DNA from: Pseudomonas yangonensis
GTDB taxonomy: Bacteria; Pseudomonadota; Gammaproteobacteria; Pseudomonadales; Pseudomonadaceae
NCBI RefSeq assembly: GCF_009932725.1
Contig: NZ_BLJU01000005.1
Location: forward strand, 62,001-126,000
Reading direction: 5' to 3'
Length of the DNA stretch: 64,000 bases
Position numbers and translations under genes: made by a program. The notes beneath the pieces were generated by a model. That model worked only from the letters and a program-made list of their open reading frames with translations, was not told where the DNA came from and did not search any database. Shown piece by piece: positions 43,070-52,406 of the stretch. Positions within the stretch are counted from its first letter, which is position 1. The number at the start of each line of letters is the position of its first letter.

Positions 43070-44195
43070 AGCCGAACGCGGCGATATCGTCCTGAGCCGT
43101 CAGGTGAGCATTTTCTGCTGGCACGTGATCGGTGAGGTGGCGCGGGCCACCCAGCGCCCGGAGTTGCTGCCGCTGCTGCAACGGGCTGGCGTGAGGGAGG
43201 CCATCGACGCCCACGACATCGCCGTGCACCTGTTCTGCGAGCCCTCCCGCCAGGCTGCGGCCCAGCGCCTGCTGGACATCGCCTGCGGGCTAGGGTTGCT
43301 GCAACCGTTGCCGGAGCCCGGCGCACAGAGCACCAGGCGTCGCAGCTACAGCCTGACCGAACTCGGCCAGGACGCCTTGCAACGCCAGCAAGTGTTCGTG
43401 CCTGAGTACGCCTGCTGGCGGCTATGGGCCAGTGATGACCCCTTGTTGGAGTGCCCGGTGCTGCTGGTCGAACCGTTCGAGGAGCCCCGTGCCAGGCAGG
43501 ATGTCTATAGCAAAGAGCCCCCAGCCCACGAGAAAATCCCGGCTTGGCTGAACCAGGCCCTGCGTAAGACCATCACGCCCCCAGGCAACAAGGAAGCGCT
43601 GCGCATCGAGCTTCTGGAAAAAAACCTGCAGCCGCAGAAGACCGAGGCGACGCTAGTTGCCACCTGGGACGTCGACCAGAGCTGTTTGCAGTTGCACGGC
43701 AATCTCGGTGGGACGCCCATCGATACCCCCTCCGATGCGCCGCAACTGAGCGCACAAGCCGTCTGGCAGGGGCTGCTGCAGTCGGCCGGGATGCTGGACG
43801 ACTGGGATGATCAGGCGCGGGCATTGAAAAGGTCTTTCGACAGCAGCTCGGATGCCGAGCGCAACAGCCTGCGTGGCGACCTGCGCGTACCCGCGCCGGA
43901 GCTTGCCGAGCTAGGTAGTTTTGATGACCTGCGCATCGCCCGCGTGGCACTGACTCCGCGCTCGCACGACGATGCCCAGCGCTGGGCACGATGGCGCCTG
44001 CTGGAGCACGTCAATCACTATGCCAGCAGCGAACGCTTCAACACCTGGACTGTGCAGGCCTACGCCCCCTTCCTCAGCTTCGAGCTGAGCGCCCCCCGGC
44101 GCAAGGATCTTGCCGAGCAGACCTGGCAGCAACGAGAAAACAGCCGCGCCACCACCCTCTGGCACCTGGTTGCCGCTGAAGATTGGGGACTGTGA
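43056..44195 (+). CDS. Unrecognised protein of the helicase-PLD operon
   Basis: 379 residues from the ATG at 43056, overlapping the helicase stop; a longer frame starts at 42984 inside the helicase gene and is unlikely. The N-terminal ~110 residues look like a winged helix: a hydrophobic helix-rich segment, LGLLQPLPE, then RSYSLTELGQDALQ, like the wing of a transcription-factor domain. The remainder is mixed with no catalytic motif visible, except for a conserved-looking ATLVATWDVDQSCLQLHG and W-rich C-terminal RRKDLAEQTWQQRE. It could be an adaptor or sensor binding DNA or the PLD partner. Its position between helicase and PLD genes and four-way overlap suggest a subunit of the same complex. 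Confidence 0.6.
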   Translation: MKNTEAERGDIVLSRQVSIFCWHVIGEVARATQRPELLPLLQRAGVREAIDAHDIAVHLFCEPSRQAAAQRLLDIACGLGLLQPLPEPGAQSTRRRSYSLTELGQDALQRQQVFVPEYACWRLWASDDPLLECPVLLVEPFEEPRARQDVYSKEPPAHEKIPAWLNQALRKTITPPGNKEALRIELLEKNLQPQKTEATLVATWDVDQSCLQLHGNLGGTPIDTPSDAPQLSAQAVWQGLLQSAGMLDDWDDQARALKRSFDSSSDAERNSLRGDLRVPAPELAELGSFDDLRIARVALTPRSHDDAQRWARWRLLEHVNHYASSERFNTWTVQAYAPFLSFELSAPRRKDLAEQTWQQRENSRATTLWHLVAAEDWGL

Positions 44196-45703
44196 TGAAC
44201 ACCAAGATGACCAACCCCTGGGTACGCACCCACACCGAAGTGCTCGACCAACGTGCCTTACCCATGCCTGCAGCATGGCAAGGGGCCCGGGCGCAGCGCC
44301 TGCCAACCTCGGAGATAGGCCACTCGATCCACGTTTCCGGCAACCAGGGCGCATTGCGCGCCGAACTGATCGCACTGCTGGATCAGGCAGTGGACATGGC
44401 CGTGATCTGCAGCTTCCTGATCGCAGACCCCGTCTTCGAGGCAGCGCTGAAGGCCACCGCCGAGCGTGGCGTACGAGTGTATGTGATGGTGGCCTCGGAA
44501 GCGCGCCTGGGCAGGGAACCGAACCAGGGCGAGTTCGACCAGAAGACCCACGCGCACCACAAGGCGATGCTCAAGGCATTGGGCAAGTCCGTGCTTTTCC
44601 GTACGGCTGCGCACTTTCACGCCAAGGTCGTCCTGATCGACCCCTACACCCGGCCGGCCGGCATCCTGCTCACCGCCAACCTCACGGAGGGCGCCCTCAC
44701 GCGCAACGAAGAACTCGCAGTGCGCCTGAGTCCGACACAAGCCGAGGGCATCGCCGGGTACCTGCGCTGGGCTATGTGGCAAACGGCGGAGCATGAATTG
44801 CTCGACGGCCACGACTTCAAGGCTGCCAAACCCGTCAAGGGCGTGCAGCACCCAGTACCCCAGGCCGGCATCCGCGCCACCACGGCCGAGCACAAAGGCA
44901 TCGCTGAACATCTGCTGTATGCGTTGAACAACGCCCCAACCCAGATCATCATCAGCAGCTTCGGCTGGGACCTGCGACATCCGGTGGTCGAACTACTGTG
45001 CCAGCGCGCCCGTGAAGGGCTGAAGGTGACGGTGCTAGCACGGATACGCCCGTCGGCCATGCCAGCGCTGTTGGCACTCGCCGAAAGCGGTGCGCAGGTT
45101 CACGGTTTCAAGTGGTTGCATGCCAAGGCACTGTGGACCGATGCCGGAGACGCCATGGTGATGTCGGCAAACCTGGAGCCGCACGGACTGGACGATAGCT
45201 TCGAGCTTGGCGCGCTGCTGGATGCGCACCAGTCCGAAGAGCTCAAGCAGCGCCTGCTGCACTGGCAGGCCGTCGCGCCCTGGCGGTTGTTGCCAGCTCC
45301 CGTGCTGGGGGACCTCAGTGGGGAGGTGCAACTGTGGCGCAACGGTCGGCTGGACCAGATACAGATCGTGACCGTCGCTGAAGTCAATCTGGGCGAGGTA
45401 GTTGCCGAGTCCGCCCATCGCCTGGAGGCGCCCCGCCCGGAAGTATCCAAGCCTGAGCCAGCGCACCAGTTGAAATGCAACTGGACAGTCACCGCCCCTT
45501 ACAGCAACCCGAAGGCCAGCCCTCACATGCGCCCCGCGCAAGGCAAGGAAAAACCTCGCCCATACACCCCCAACGTACTGCGCGAACCAAGCGGGCGCCT
45601 CACGGTAGCGATCAGCCAACCAAGCGAGCTGGACTCCGCCGTCCAACTGCTCGGTGAAATCGGTGCTGCCGCCGTAGTCATCGACAGCAGGTCACGCCAA
45701 TGA
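44195..45703 (+). CDS. Two-HKD phospholipase-D-family protein
   Basis: 502 residues from the ATG in TGATG, sharing bases with the previous stop (TTG 44183 and GTG 44192 are alternatives). Two HKD half-sites are visible: FHAKVVLIDP (H142, K144) with ILLTANLTEGAL, and LHAKALWTDAG (H309, K311) with VMSANLEPHGLDD. Both carry the N of the S/T-A-N-L block, so a complete active site can form in one chain, as in bacterial PLD nucleases. The Pro-rich tail after residue 420 precedes a small C-terminal domain. Nuclease (or lipid-cleaving) activity is inferred from family; context favours nuclease. Confidence 0.88.
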   Translation: MNTKMTNPWVRTHTEVLDQRALPMPAAWQGARAQRLPTSEIGHSIHVSGNQGALRAELIALLDQAVDMAVICSFLIADPVFEAALKATAERGVRVYVMVASEARLGREPNQGEFDQKTHAHHKAMLKALGKSVLFRTAAHFHAKVVLIDPYTRPAGILLTANLTEGALTRNEELAVRLSPTQAEGIAGYLRWAMWQTAEHELLDGHDFKAAKPVKGVQHPVPQAGIRATTAEHKGIAEHLLYALNNAPTQIIISSFGWDLRHPVVELLCQRAREGLKVTVLARIRPSAMPALLALAESGAQVHGFKWLHAKALWTDAGDAMVMSANLEPHGLDDSFELGALLDAHQSEELKQRLLHWQAVAPWRLLPAPVLGDLSGEVQLWRNGRLDQIQIVTVAEVNLGEVVAESAHRLEAPRPEVSKPEPAHQLKCNWTVTAPYSNPKASPHMRPAQGKEKPRPYTPNVLREPSGRLTVAISQPSELDSAVQLLGEIGAAAVVIDSRSRQ

Positions 45704-47106
45704 GCGATACGCTACTTTGCTGGCATGCGGAACGAGCCGGTCTGGTGGTACTGGAAGGCGCGCTCGGCAAGTTTGCCGAGCTTGGCGTCCGGATCAGCCG
45801 GGTCATTTATCTGGTCCATACGCACAGCGCTGCCGACATCCCGCGCAGCATCGACGGTGCGCACATCGAATCGATCAGGATCGAACTGCCTGACCCTACT
45901 CAGCACCAGGCCATCCATGACTCGATCCAGCGCCAGGTACTACCCAAGTTGAAGCACGTCGAAGGTTGTCTGCACCTGAACCTCTCGCCGGGTACTCCTG
46001 CGATGCACAGCGTCTGGTTGATTCTGCATGCCGGCGGGGCATTTGCACCCGGCACGCGCTTATGGTCATCCCAACCCGGTCGGCTTGATGCCGTGCAATT
46101 TGAGGTCAGCACCTACCTCGCAGAGGTACGTCGGCAACAGCGGTTGAAGCCGAGCGTGCCATCCTACGATCCAGAAGCACGTTCGACAGCACGGCGCGAG
46201 GCAATGAATTGCCTGTTCCGCTATGCCCGGGTGGCAGGGGCTCCGTTGCTGATACTGGGAGAGCGCGGCACTGGCAAGAGCCGTCTTGTGGAAACCCAGG
46301 TGGCAACGCTCAAGCAGCGACAGGGCAAAGTAGTCACCCTCGCCTGTGGCGGCCTGGAATCGAGCCTGGCGGAAAGCATGTTGTTTGGCCACATCAAGGG
46401 CGCCTTTACTGGCGCTGCGCAAGCGCGCGATGGCCTGCTCGCGCAGGCCAGTGGCGGCATTCTGTTTCTTGATGAAATCCAAGATCTACCACGGCCCGTG
46501 CAGCGCCAGCTGGTGAGGGTGTTCCAAGATCGTCAGCGACGCTACCGCCCCATCGGCAGTGACAATGAGATCAGCGTCGACTTCGAACTGGTCTGTGCCT
46601 CGAACCTGTCTATGACCCAACTGCGCGAGCGGTTGGACGAGGACCTGTGTGATCGCCTGAGCCACCTTTGCGTGTCGCTGCCCGCCTTACGCGAATGCCG
46701 CGAAGACCTTCAGGAAGATTGGCAACGAGTCTGGGCAGATTGCCGCGTTGACGTAAGGCTTCCAGCGGTCGCCCCTTGGTCGCAGGCACTGCAAAAGCGG
46801 CTGGCGGAACACCCTCTGACTGGCAATCTGCGGGATTTACAACGCTTGGCGGCACTCTGCATGGCCTGGTTCGAACCTGGCAATCCGACCCACTGGCTGG
46901 ACACAGCGCTTCAACAGTGGTCCCTTGCCGACCAAAGCCCGCCAACGCCCGAGCCGGTTCGGACAGGCAGCCGTGAGGAACAAACCAGGCGGTTTCAGGC
47001 GGAGCTGGCACTACAAACCAAAGCCACTAAAGGAAGTTGGAAGGCCGCCGCGAAAGCATTAGGCTGCAGCGTAAAAACGCTGCAGCGCGATACCGAGGGA
47101 TACTAA
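45700..47106 (+). CDS. CARF-like/AAA+ sigma-54 activator (RtcR-like)
   Basis: 468 residues; the ATG overlaps the PLD stop (ATGA). Residues about 1-150 resemble a CARF/RtcR sensor: VIYLVHTHSAADIPRSI, a helix, then LHLNLSPGTPAMHSVWLIL, where NLSPGTPAM (94-102) sits like the ligand-loop of CARF proteins. The AAA+ domain has Walker A GERGTGKS (187-194), the GAFTGA sigma-54-contact loop (234-239), and Walker B GGILFLDEIQDL. A C-terminal Fis-type helix-turn-helix (SWKAAAKALGCSVKTLQRD) binds DNA. RtcR is activated by RNA fragments to turn on rtcBA; here the ligand is unknown. As last gene of the sigma-54 operon it would amplify its own expression. Confidence 0.85.
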   Translation: MSDTLLCWHAERAGLVVLEGALGKFAELGVRISRVIYLVHTHSAADIPRSIDGAHIESIRIELPDPTQHQAIHDSIQRQVLPKLKHVEGCLHLNLSPGTPAMHSVWLILHAGGAFAPGTRLWSSQPGRLDAVQFEVSTYLAEVRRQQRLKPSVPSYDPEARSTARREAMNCLFRYARVAGAPLLILGERGTGKSRLVETQVATLKQRQGKVVTLACGGLESSLAESMLFGHIKGAFTGAAQARDGLLAQASGGILFLDEIQDLPRPVQRQLVRVFQDRQRRYRPIGSDNEISVDFELVCASNLSMTQLRERLDEDLCDRLSHLCVSLPALRECREDLQEDWQRVWADCRVDVRLPAVAPWSQALQKRLAEHPLTGNLRDLQRLAALCMAWFEPGNPTHWLDTALQQWSLADQSPPTPEPVRTGSREEQTRRFQAELALQTKATKGSWKAAAKALGCSVKTLQRDTEGY

Positions 47107-47338
47107 CGTACTACAGCGGAGCTCGCAGGGCCGATAGCAGCCTCGCGTGAGCAGTTGCTATCGACCCGAAGGTTGAGCCTCAAATCTCGGACAGATGTCT
47201 GAGCATAGGACCTTTTACTCCTAGCCTGCTTAACAGCTCCTGAAAGCCCCCAAACTAACTATCCCCCCCGATGCAGGTGCTACATGGGTGTCGCAGTCAG
47301 CGCGCGACAAAATTGATACTCACAAAGCAAGAACCAGT
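47107..47338. other. Intergenic region after the activator gene
   Basis: Holds a hairpin with arms CGATAGCA (47132-47139) and TGCTATCG (47156-47163), without a T-tract, shortly after the activator stop; it may end the operon. Nothing else recognised. Confidence 0.4.
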
Positions 47339-47365
47339 GGTGGCACAAAAAGTGGCACAAAATTC
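47339..47365 (+). promoter_or_regulatory. Putative integrase arm sites, right
   Basis: Tandem GTGGCACAAAA motifs matching those at 6061-6086, 23 bases inside attR. The paired occurrence at both island ends in one orientation is the evidence. Confidence 0.55.
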
Positions 47366-47387
47366 CAGTCACCGACAAAACACCCGC

Positions 47388-47484
47388 CCATAAAAAAATC
47401 CAGTCACCGCTAAGTGACTGGATTTTCTAGGGTTTTTTGGTCGGGACGGAGTGATTCGAACACTCGACCCCTTGCACCCCATGC
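47388..47484. repeat. attR: tRNA-Pro 3' half and terminator
   Basis: 97-base direct repeat of 5832-5929, here continuous with the intact 5' half of tRNA-Pro. The identity ends within the anticodon-proximal region, the common crossover area of tRNA-targeting tyrosine integrases. Confidence 0.93.
47391..47426 (-). terminator. tRNA-Pro terminator
   Basis: Read leftward: AAATCCAGTCAC-TTAGCG-GTGACTGGATTTTTTT, a strong stem followed by a T-run, directly behind the tRNA. It is copied in attL. Confidence 0.9.
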
Positions 47485-47514
47485 AAGTGCGCTACCGGGC
47501 TGCGCTACGCCCCG
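47438..47514 (-). tRNA. tRNA-Pro (GGG anticodon)
   Basis: 77 bases including encoded CCA. Acceptor arms CGGGGCG/CGTCCCG pair (one G-U), anticodon stem CTTGC/GCAAG encloses ATGGGGT, giving anticodon GGG; T-arm GAGTG-TTCGAAT-CACTC. The 3' half is the island insertion site and has been restored by the element, so the tRNA is intact. It reads CCC/CCU codons. Confidence 0.97.
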
Positions 47515-47589
47515 ACGATGCTTCCGAATGACCGAAAGCGGGAGGAACTATACATTAAGCTTTTGAAATAAGGCAACTTTTTCTTCGTC

Positions 47590-47946
47590 TTACTTCTTCA
47601 GCACGTGCAATACATCCTCGAGCTCGGCAATCATCTGTTTGATCAGCTGACGATACTGGGTGGTGTCGTCCTTGGCTTCGTCACCGGAAAGGCGCTGCCG
47701 CGCTCCGCCGATGGTAAAGCCCTGATCGTACAGCAGCGCTCGAATCTGCCGAATCATCAGCACGTCCTGGCGCTGGTAATAGCGGCGGTTGCCCCGCCGC
47801 TTGACCGGGTTGAGCTGTGGGAATTCCTGTTCCCAGTAACGCAGAACGTGGGGTTTGACCGCGCAGAGTTCGCTGACCTCACCGATAGTGAAGTAGCGTT
47901 TGCCGGGAATTGCCGGTAGTTCGTCGTTATGACTTGGTTCCAGCAT
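47590..47946 (-). CDS. MerR-family regulator (PA2737-like)
   Basis: 118 residues. MerR helix-turn-helix [21 protein letters not shown] then [19 protein letters not shown] (each shown in part), and a coiled-coil C-terminus. No metal-binding cysteine cluster, so not a metal-sensing MerR. In Pseudomonas this gene always follows ihfA ahead of tRNA-Pro; its targets are unknown. Its start overlaps the ihfA stop by 20 bases. Confidence 0.92.
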   Translation of the reverse strand: MLEPSHNDELPAIPGKRYFTIGEVSELCAVKPHVLRYWEQEFPQLNPVKRRGNRRYYQRQDVLMIRQIRALLYDQGFTIGGARQRLSGDEAKDDTTQYRQLIKQMIAELEDVLHVLKK

Positions 47947-48229
47947 AGGCCTCGACCCTGGCTTTCAATTTTTGCCCTGGACGAAAGGTGACCACACGGC
48001 GAGCCGTGATCGGAATCTCCTCTCCTGTTTTCGGGTTGCGGCCCGGTCGCTGGCGCTTGTCGCGCAAGTCGAAGTTACCGAACCCGGAAAGCTTGACCTG
48101 TTCGTTCAACTCAAGAGCCTGGCGGATCTCTTCAAAAAACAGCTCCACCAGTTCCTTGGCTTCCCGTTTGTTCAGGCCGAGCTCTTCATACAGACGTTCC
48201 GCCATTTCAGCTTTCGTCAGAGCCCCCAT
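47927..48229 (-). CDS. ihfA: Integration host factor alpha subunit
   Basis: 100 residues, standard length. HU/IHF fold: [47 protein letters not shown] (shown in part) with the DNA-intercalating arm, and [15 protein letters not shown]. It bends DNA as a heterodimer with IhfB, and is a candidate partner for the IHF site in the sigma-54 promoter of the island and for integrase reactions. It begins four bases after pheT. Confidence 0.97.
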   Translation of the reverse strand: MGALTKAEMAERLYEELGLNKREAKELVELFFEEIRQALELNEQVKLSGFGNFDLRDKRQRPGRNPKTGEEIPITARRVVTFRPGQKLKARVEAYAGTKS

Positions 48230-48232
48230 ACG

Positions 48233-50611
48233 CTACTTCCTTAACGTGGCGTTGAACCTTTGTTCGAGGCAGGTGAGGATGTTTTGCGTGGTAGTACTCA
48301 CCTCATCGTCATTAAGAGTGCGCGATGGATGTTGCCAGGTCAAGCCGACGGCAAGGCTTTTTCTATGCGGATCAATACCTTTACCGTGATAGACGTCAAA
48401 TAGCTTGAGGTCCGTCAGCCATTCACCTGCTGTTTCCCGTATAGCTGACAGCACGGCTTCGGCCGGCTGCTCGCGATCGACCAGCAAGGCCAGGTCGCGA
48501 CGCACCTCGGGGAAGCGCGACAGCTCGCTGAATGCCGGCATGCGACCGGCGGCAACTTCCGCCAGCACCAGCTCGAAGAGGAAGACCGGCTGATCCAGTC
48601 CCAGAGTCTTGGCCAGCTCCGGGTGCAGGGCACCGATGAAACCAACCAGGCGCCCTTCCCGCTCGATGCGAGCGGTCTGGCCTGGATGCAGGGCGGGATG
48701 CTCACCAGGCACGAAGCTGAAGGCATCGGCCGCACCGGCATATCCCAGCAGCGCCTCTACATCGGCCTTCAGATCATAAAAGTCGACGCTCTCGCGGCTG
48801 TTGGCCCAACCTTCCGGCAGGCGGCTGCCACTGATCACGCCAGCGAACATGGCTTCCTGCTGCAGACCTTCCAGTTGACCGACGAAACGCAGGCCACTTT
48901 CGAACAGGCGTACGCGCGATTGCTGGCGGTTGAGGTTGTGCTGCAGCGCCTTGACCAAGCCCGGCCACAACGACGAGCGCATCGCGGCCATGTCGGCAGA
49001 GATCGGATTGGCCAGTTGCAGCGGCTCCACACCGGGCGTGAACAGTTCGAACAGTTTGGGATCGATGAAGCTGTAGGTGATCGCCTCCTGATAACCGCGA
49101 GCAACCAGCAGGCGACGCAACGCGGGCAGCTCGGCACGCGCCTCGGCTCTGGATTGGGGCGCAAGACGCGCCTGCGGATAACGCACCGGCAGGCGGTTGT
49201 AGCCGTACAGGCGGCCCAGCTCTTCGATCAGGTCCACTTCCAGGCTGATATCGAAGCGGTGGCTCGGCACGCTGACCTGCCATTGACCGGCGCCCTGCGC
49301 GCTGATGTCCAGCCCCAACGCAGTAAGCAAGCGCTCGACTTCAGCGCCGTCCATGTCCATGCCCAACATCTGGCTGATGCGCTCGGCACGCAGGGTGATC
49401 GGCGCTACTTTCGGCAGATCGGCCTCGCTGCACGCTTCGATGATCGGGCCGGCTTCGCCACCAACGATGTCCAGCAGCAGCTCGGTCGCACGCTCCATTG
49501 CCTGGCGCGCCAGCTGCGAATCCACACCACGCTCGAAGCGGTGCGAGGAATCGGTGTGCAGGCCATAGGAACGAGCCTTACCGGCAACAGCGATGGTGTC
49601 GAAGAAGGCGCTTTCCAGGAACAGGTCACGGGTTTTGTCGCTCACGCCGCTGTGCTCACCGCCCATCACGCCAGCGATGGCCAGGGCACGGCCATGATCG
49701 GCGATCACCAGGGTGTCGGCGCGCAAGCTGACTTCCTGACCGTCGAGCAGCACCAGCTTCTCGCCCTCTTCAGCCATACGCACACGAATGCCACCGTTGA
49801 TCTCGGCAAGATCAAAAGCATGCATTGGCTGGCCCAACTCAAGCATCACGTAGTTGGTGATGTCCACCGCCGCATCGATGCTGCGGATATCGGAACGACG
49901 CAGGCGCTCAACCATCCACAGCGGAGTCGGACGAGACAGATCGACGTTACGGACAACACGACCGAGGTAACGCGGGCAGGCCTTGGGCGCCAGCACCTCG
50001 ACCGGACGCACTTCGTCGTGCGCCGGCGCAACGGCCTTGATCGCGACTGGCGAAACTGCGGCGCTGTACATCGCACCGACCTCACGAGCCAGGCCGGCCA
50101 GCGACAGGCAGTCACCGCGATTGGGGGTCAAACCGATCTCGATGCTGACATCGTCCAGGCCCAGGTAGACGCGGATGTCCTGACCGACCGGGGCGTCCGC
50201 CGCCAGCTCCATCAGACCGCTATTGTCTTCGCTGATCTGCAGTTCGGAAGCCGAGCACAACATGCCCTGGGACTCCACGCCACGCAGCTTGGCCTTTTTG
50301 ATCTTGAAGTCGCCCGGCAGCTCGGCGCCGATCATGGCGAAGGGAATCTTGATGCCGGCACGTGCATTCGGCGCACCGCAGACGACCTGGAAGCTCTCGC
50401 TACCGTTACTCACCTGGCATACGCGCAGCTTGTCGGCATCCGGGTGCTGCTCGGCACTGAGGATCTCACCGACCACCACACCACTGAAGGCACCAGCAAC
50501 CGGTTGTACGGCGTCGACCTCGAGGCCGACCATGGACAGGCGCGCGACCAGGTCATCGCGGGATACGTCGGGGTTCACCCAGCTGCGCAGCCACTGTTCA
50601 CTGAATTTCAT
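48233..50611 (-). CDS. pheT: Phenylalanine-tRNA ligase beta subunit
   Basis: 792 residues, usual length. N-terminal tRNA-binding domain (VVVGEILSAEQHPDADKLRVC), B3/4 editing domain (ITNYVMLELGQPMHAFD), B5 domain and C-terminal anticodon-binding FDX-ACB domain (SRFPEVRRDLALLVD). Works with PheS as an alpha2beta2 tetramer in the cytosol. A large antisense frame here is a codon-bias shadow. Confidence 0.98.
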   Translation of the reverse strand: MKFSEQWLRSWVNPDVSRDDLVARLSMVGLEVDAVQPVAGAFSGVVVGEILSAEQHPDADKLRVCQVSNGSESFQVVCGAPNARAGIKIPFAMIGAELPGDFKIKKAKLRGVESQGMLCSASELQISEDNSGLMELAADAPVGQDIRVYLGLDDVSIEIGLTPNRGDCLSLAGLAREVGAMYSAAVSPVAIKAVAPAHDEVRPVEVLAPKACPRYLGRVVRNVDLSRPTPLWMVERLRRSDIRSIDAAVDITNYVMLELGQPMHAFDLAEINGGIRVRMAEEGEKLVLLDGQEVSLRADTLVIADHGRALAIAGVMGGEHSGVSDKTRDLFLESAFFDTIAVAGKARSYGLHTDSSHRFERGVDSQLARQAMERATELLLDIVGGEAGPIIEACSEADLPKVAPITLRAERISQMLGMDMDGAEVERLLTALGLDISAQGAGQWQVSVPSHRFDISLEVDLIEELGRLYGYNRLPVRYPQARLAPQSRAEARAELPALRRLLVARGYQEAITYSFIDPKLFELFTPGVEPLQLANPISADMAAMRSSLWPGLVKALQHNLNRQQSRVRLFESGLRFVGQLEGLQQEAMFAGVISGSRLPEGWANSRESVDFYDLKADVEALLGYAGAADAFSFVPGEHPALHPGQTARIEREGRLVGFIGALHPELAKTLGLDQPVFLFELVLAEVAAGRMPAFSELSRFPEVRRDLALLVDREQPAEAVLSAIRETAGEWLTDLKLFDVYHGKGIDPHRKSLAVGLTWQHPSRTLNDDEVSTTTQNILTCLEQRFNATLRK

Positions 50612-50652
50612 GTTGTCTGTTCTCCTTAAACGAATTCGATCACGAAAGACGG

Positions 50653-51669
<1,017 letters not shown>

Positions 51670-51689
51670 TTACAGACTCCAGATACGAA

Positions 51690-51722
51690 ATAGGGGAAGA
51701 GCTGTTAAGGCTCTTCCCCTAT
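51690..51722 (-). terminator. Hairpin between rplT and pheS (attenuator or terminator)
   Basis: Perfect 13-base arms ATAGGGGAAGAGC/GCTCTTCCCCTAT around seven bases, followed leftward by TTTCG. A second stem CACCGGG-CGAA-CCCGGTG lies at 51735-51752. Their place just upstream of pheS suggests partial termination or attenuation; no phenylalanine-rich leader peptide is apparent. Confidence 0.65.
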
Positions 51723-51765
51723 CTTTGACGTTGCCACCGGGCGAACCCGGTGATTGTCGGGGGAC

Positions 51766-52122
51766 TTAAGCCAGAACGGCCTTAGCTTTCTCGACAATCG
51801 CAGCAAACGCCGCTTTTTCGTTCACTGCCAGATCAGCCAGAACCTTACGGTCGATTTCGATCGACGCTTTCTTCAGGCCAGCGATCAGACGGCTGTAGGA
51901 CAGACCGTTGACGCGAGCACCAGCGTTGATACGAGCGATCCACAGTGCACGGAACTGACGCTTGCGCTGACGACGGTCACGGTAGGCGTATTGGCCTGCC
52001 TTGATCACCGCCTGCTTGGCGACGCGGAACACGCGCGAACGCGCACCGTAGTAGCCCTTGGCGAGCTTCAGGATTTTTTTGTGACGAGCACGAGCGATAA
52101 CGCCACGCTTAACACGAGCCAT
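51766..52122 (-). CDS. rplT: 50S ribosomal protein L20
   Basis: 118 residues, canonical: [19 protein letters not shown] start, [21 protein letters not shown]. Binds 23S rRNA early in assembly, and in many bacteria represses the infC-rpmI-rplT transcript. Confidence 0.98.
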   Translation of the reverse strand: MARVKRGVIARARHKKILKLAKGYYGARSRVFRVAKQAVIKAGQYAYRDRRQRKRQFRALWIARINAGARVNGLSYSRLIAGLKKASIEIDRKVLADLAVNEKAAFAAIVEKAKAVLA

Positions 52123-52151
52123 GAGTAATTACCTCTAAGTATCTTGACCGA

Positions 52152-52346
52152 TTAACGAACGCGCAGCATGCGCTCGACTTTTGCAACGTCCGACGGACCG
52201 ATCAGCGAGCTGCCACGCAGCTGGCGCTTACGCTTGGTGGACATCTTGGTCAGGATGTGGCTCTTGAAAGCGTGCTTGTGCTTATAACCCGAAGCAGTCT
52301 TCAGGAAGCGCTTTGCAGCACCGCTCTTGGTTTTCATTTTTGGCAT
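52152..52346 (-). CDS. rpmI: 50S ribosomal protein L35
   Basis: 64 residues, [18 protein letters not shown] and [16 protein letters not shown]. Standard member between infC and rplT. Confidence 0.98.
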   Translation of the reverse strand: MPKMKTKSGAAKRFLKTASGYKHKHAFKSHILTKMSTKRKRQLRGSSLIGPSDVAKVERMLRVR

Positions 52347-52406
52347 GTTTAGTACTCCGCATTCATTAACAACTGATAACCATCAGGCCTGCCAGTGCCC
52401 GGGAGG

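Noticed and set aside
48623..50629. 668-codon open frame on the plus strand
   Set aside because: Antisense to pheT in a GC-rich genome; its translation has a skewed His/Gln/Arg composition and no family motif, so it is a codon-bias shadow.
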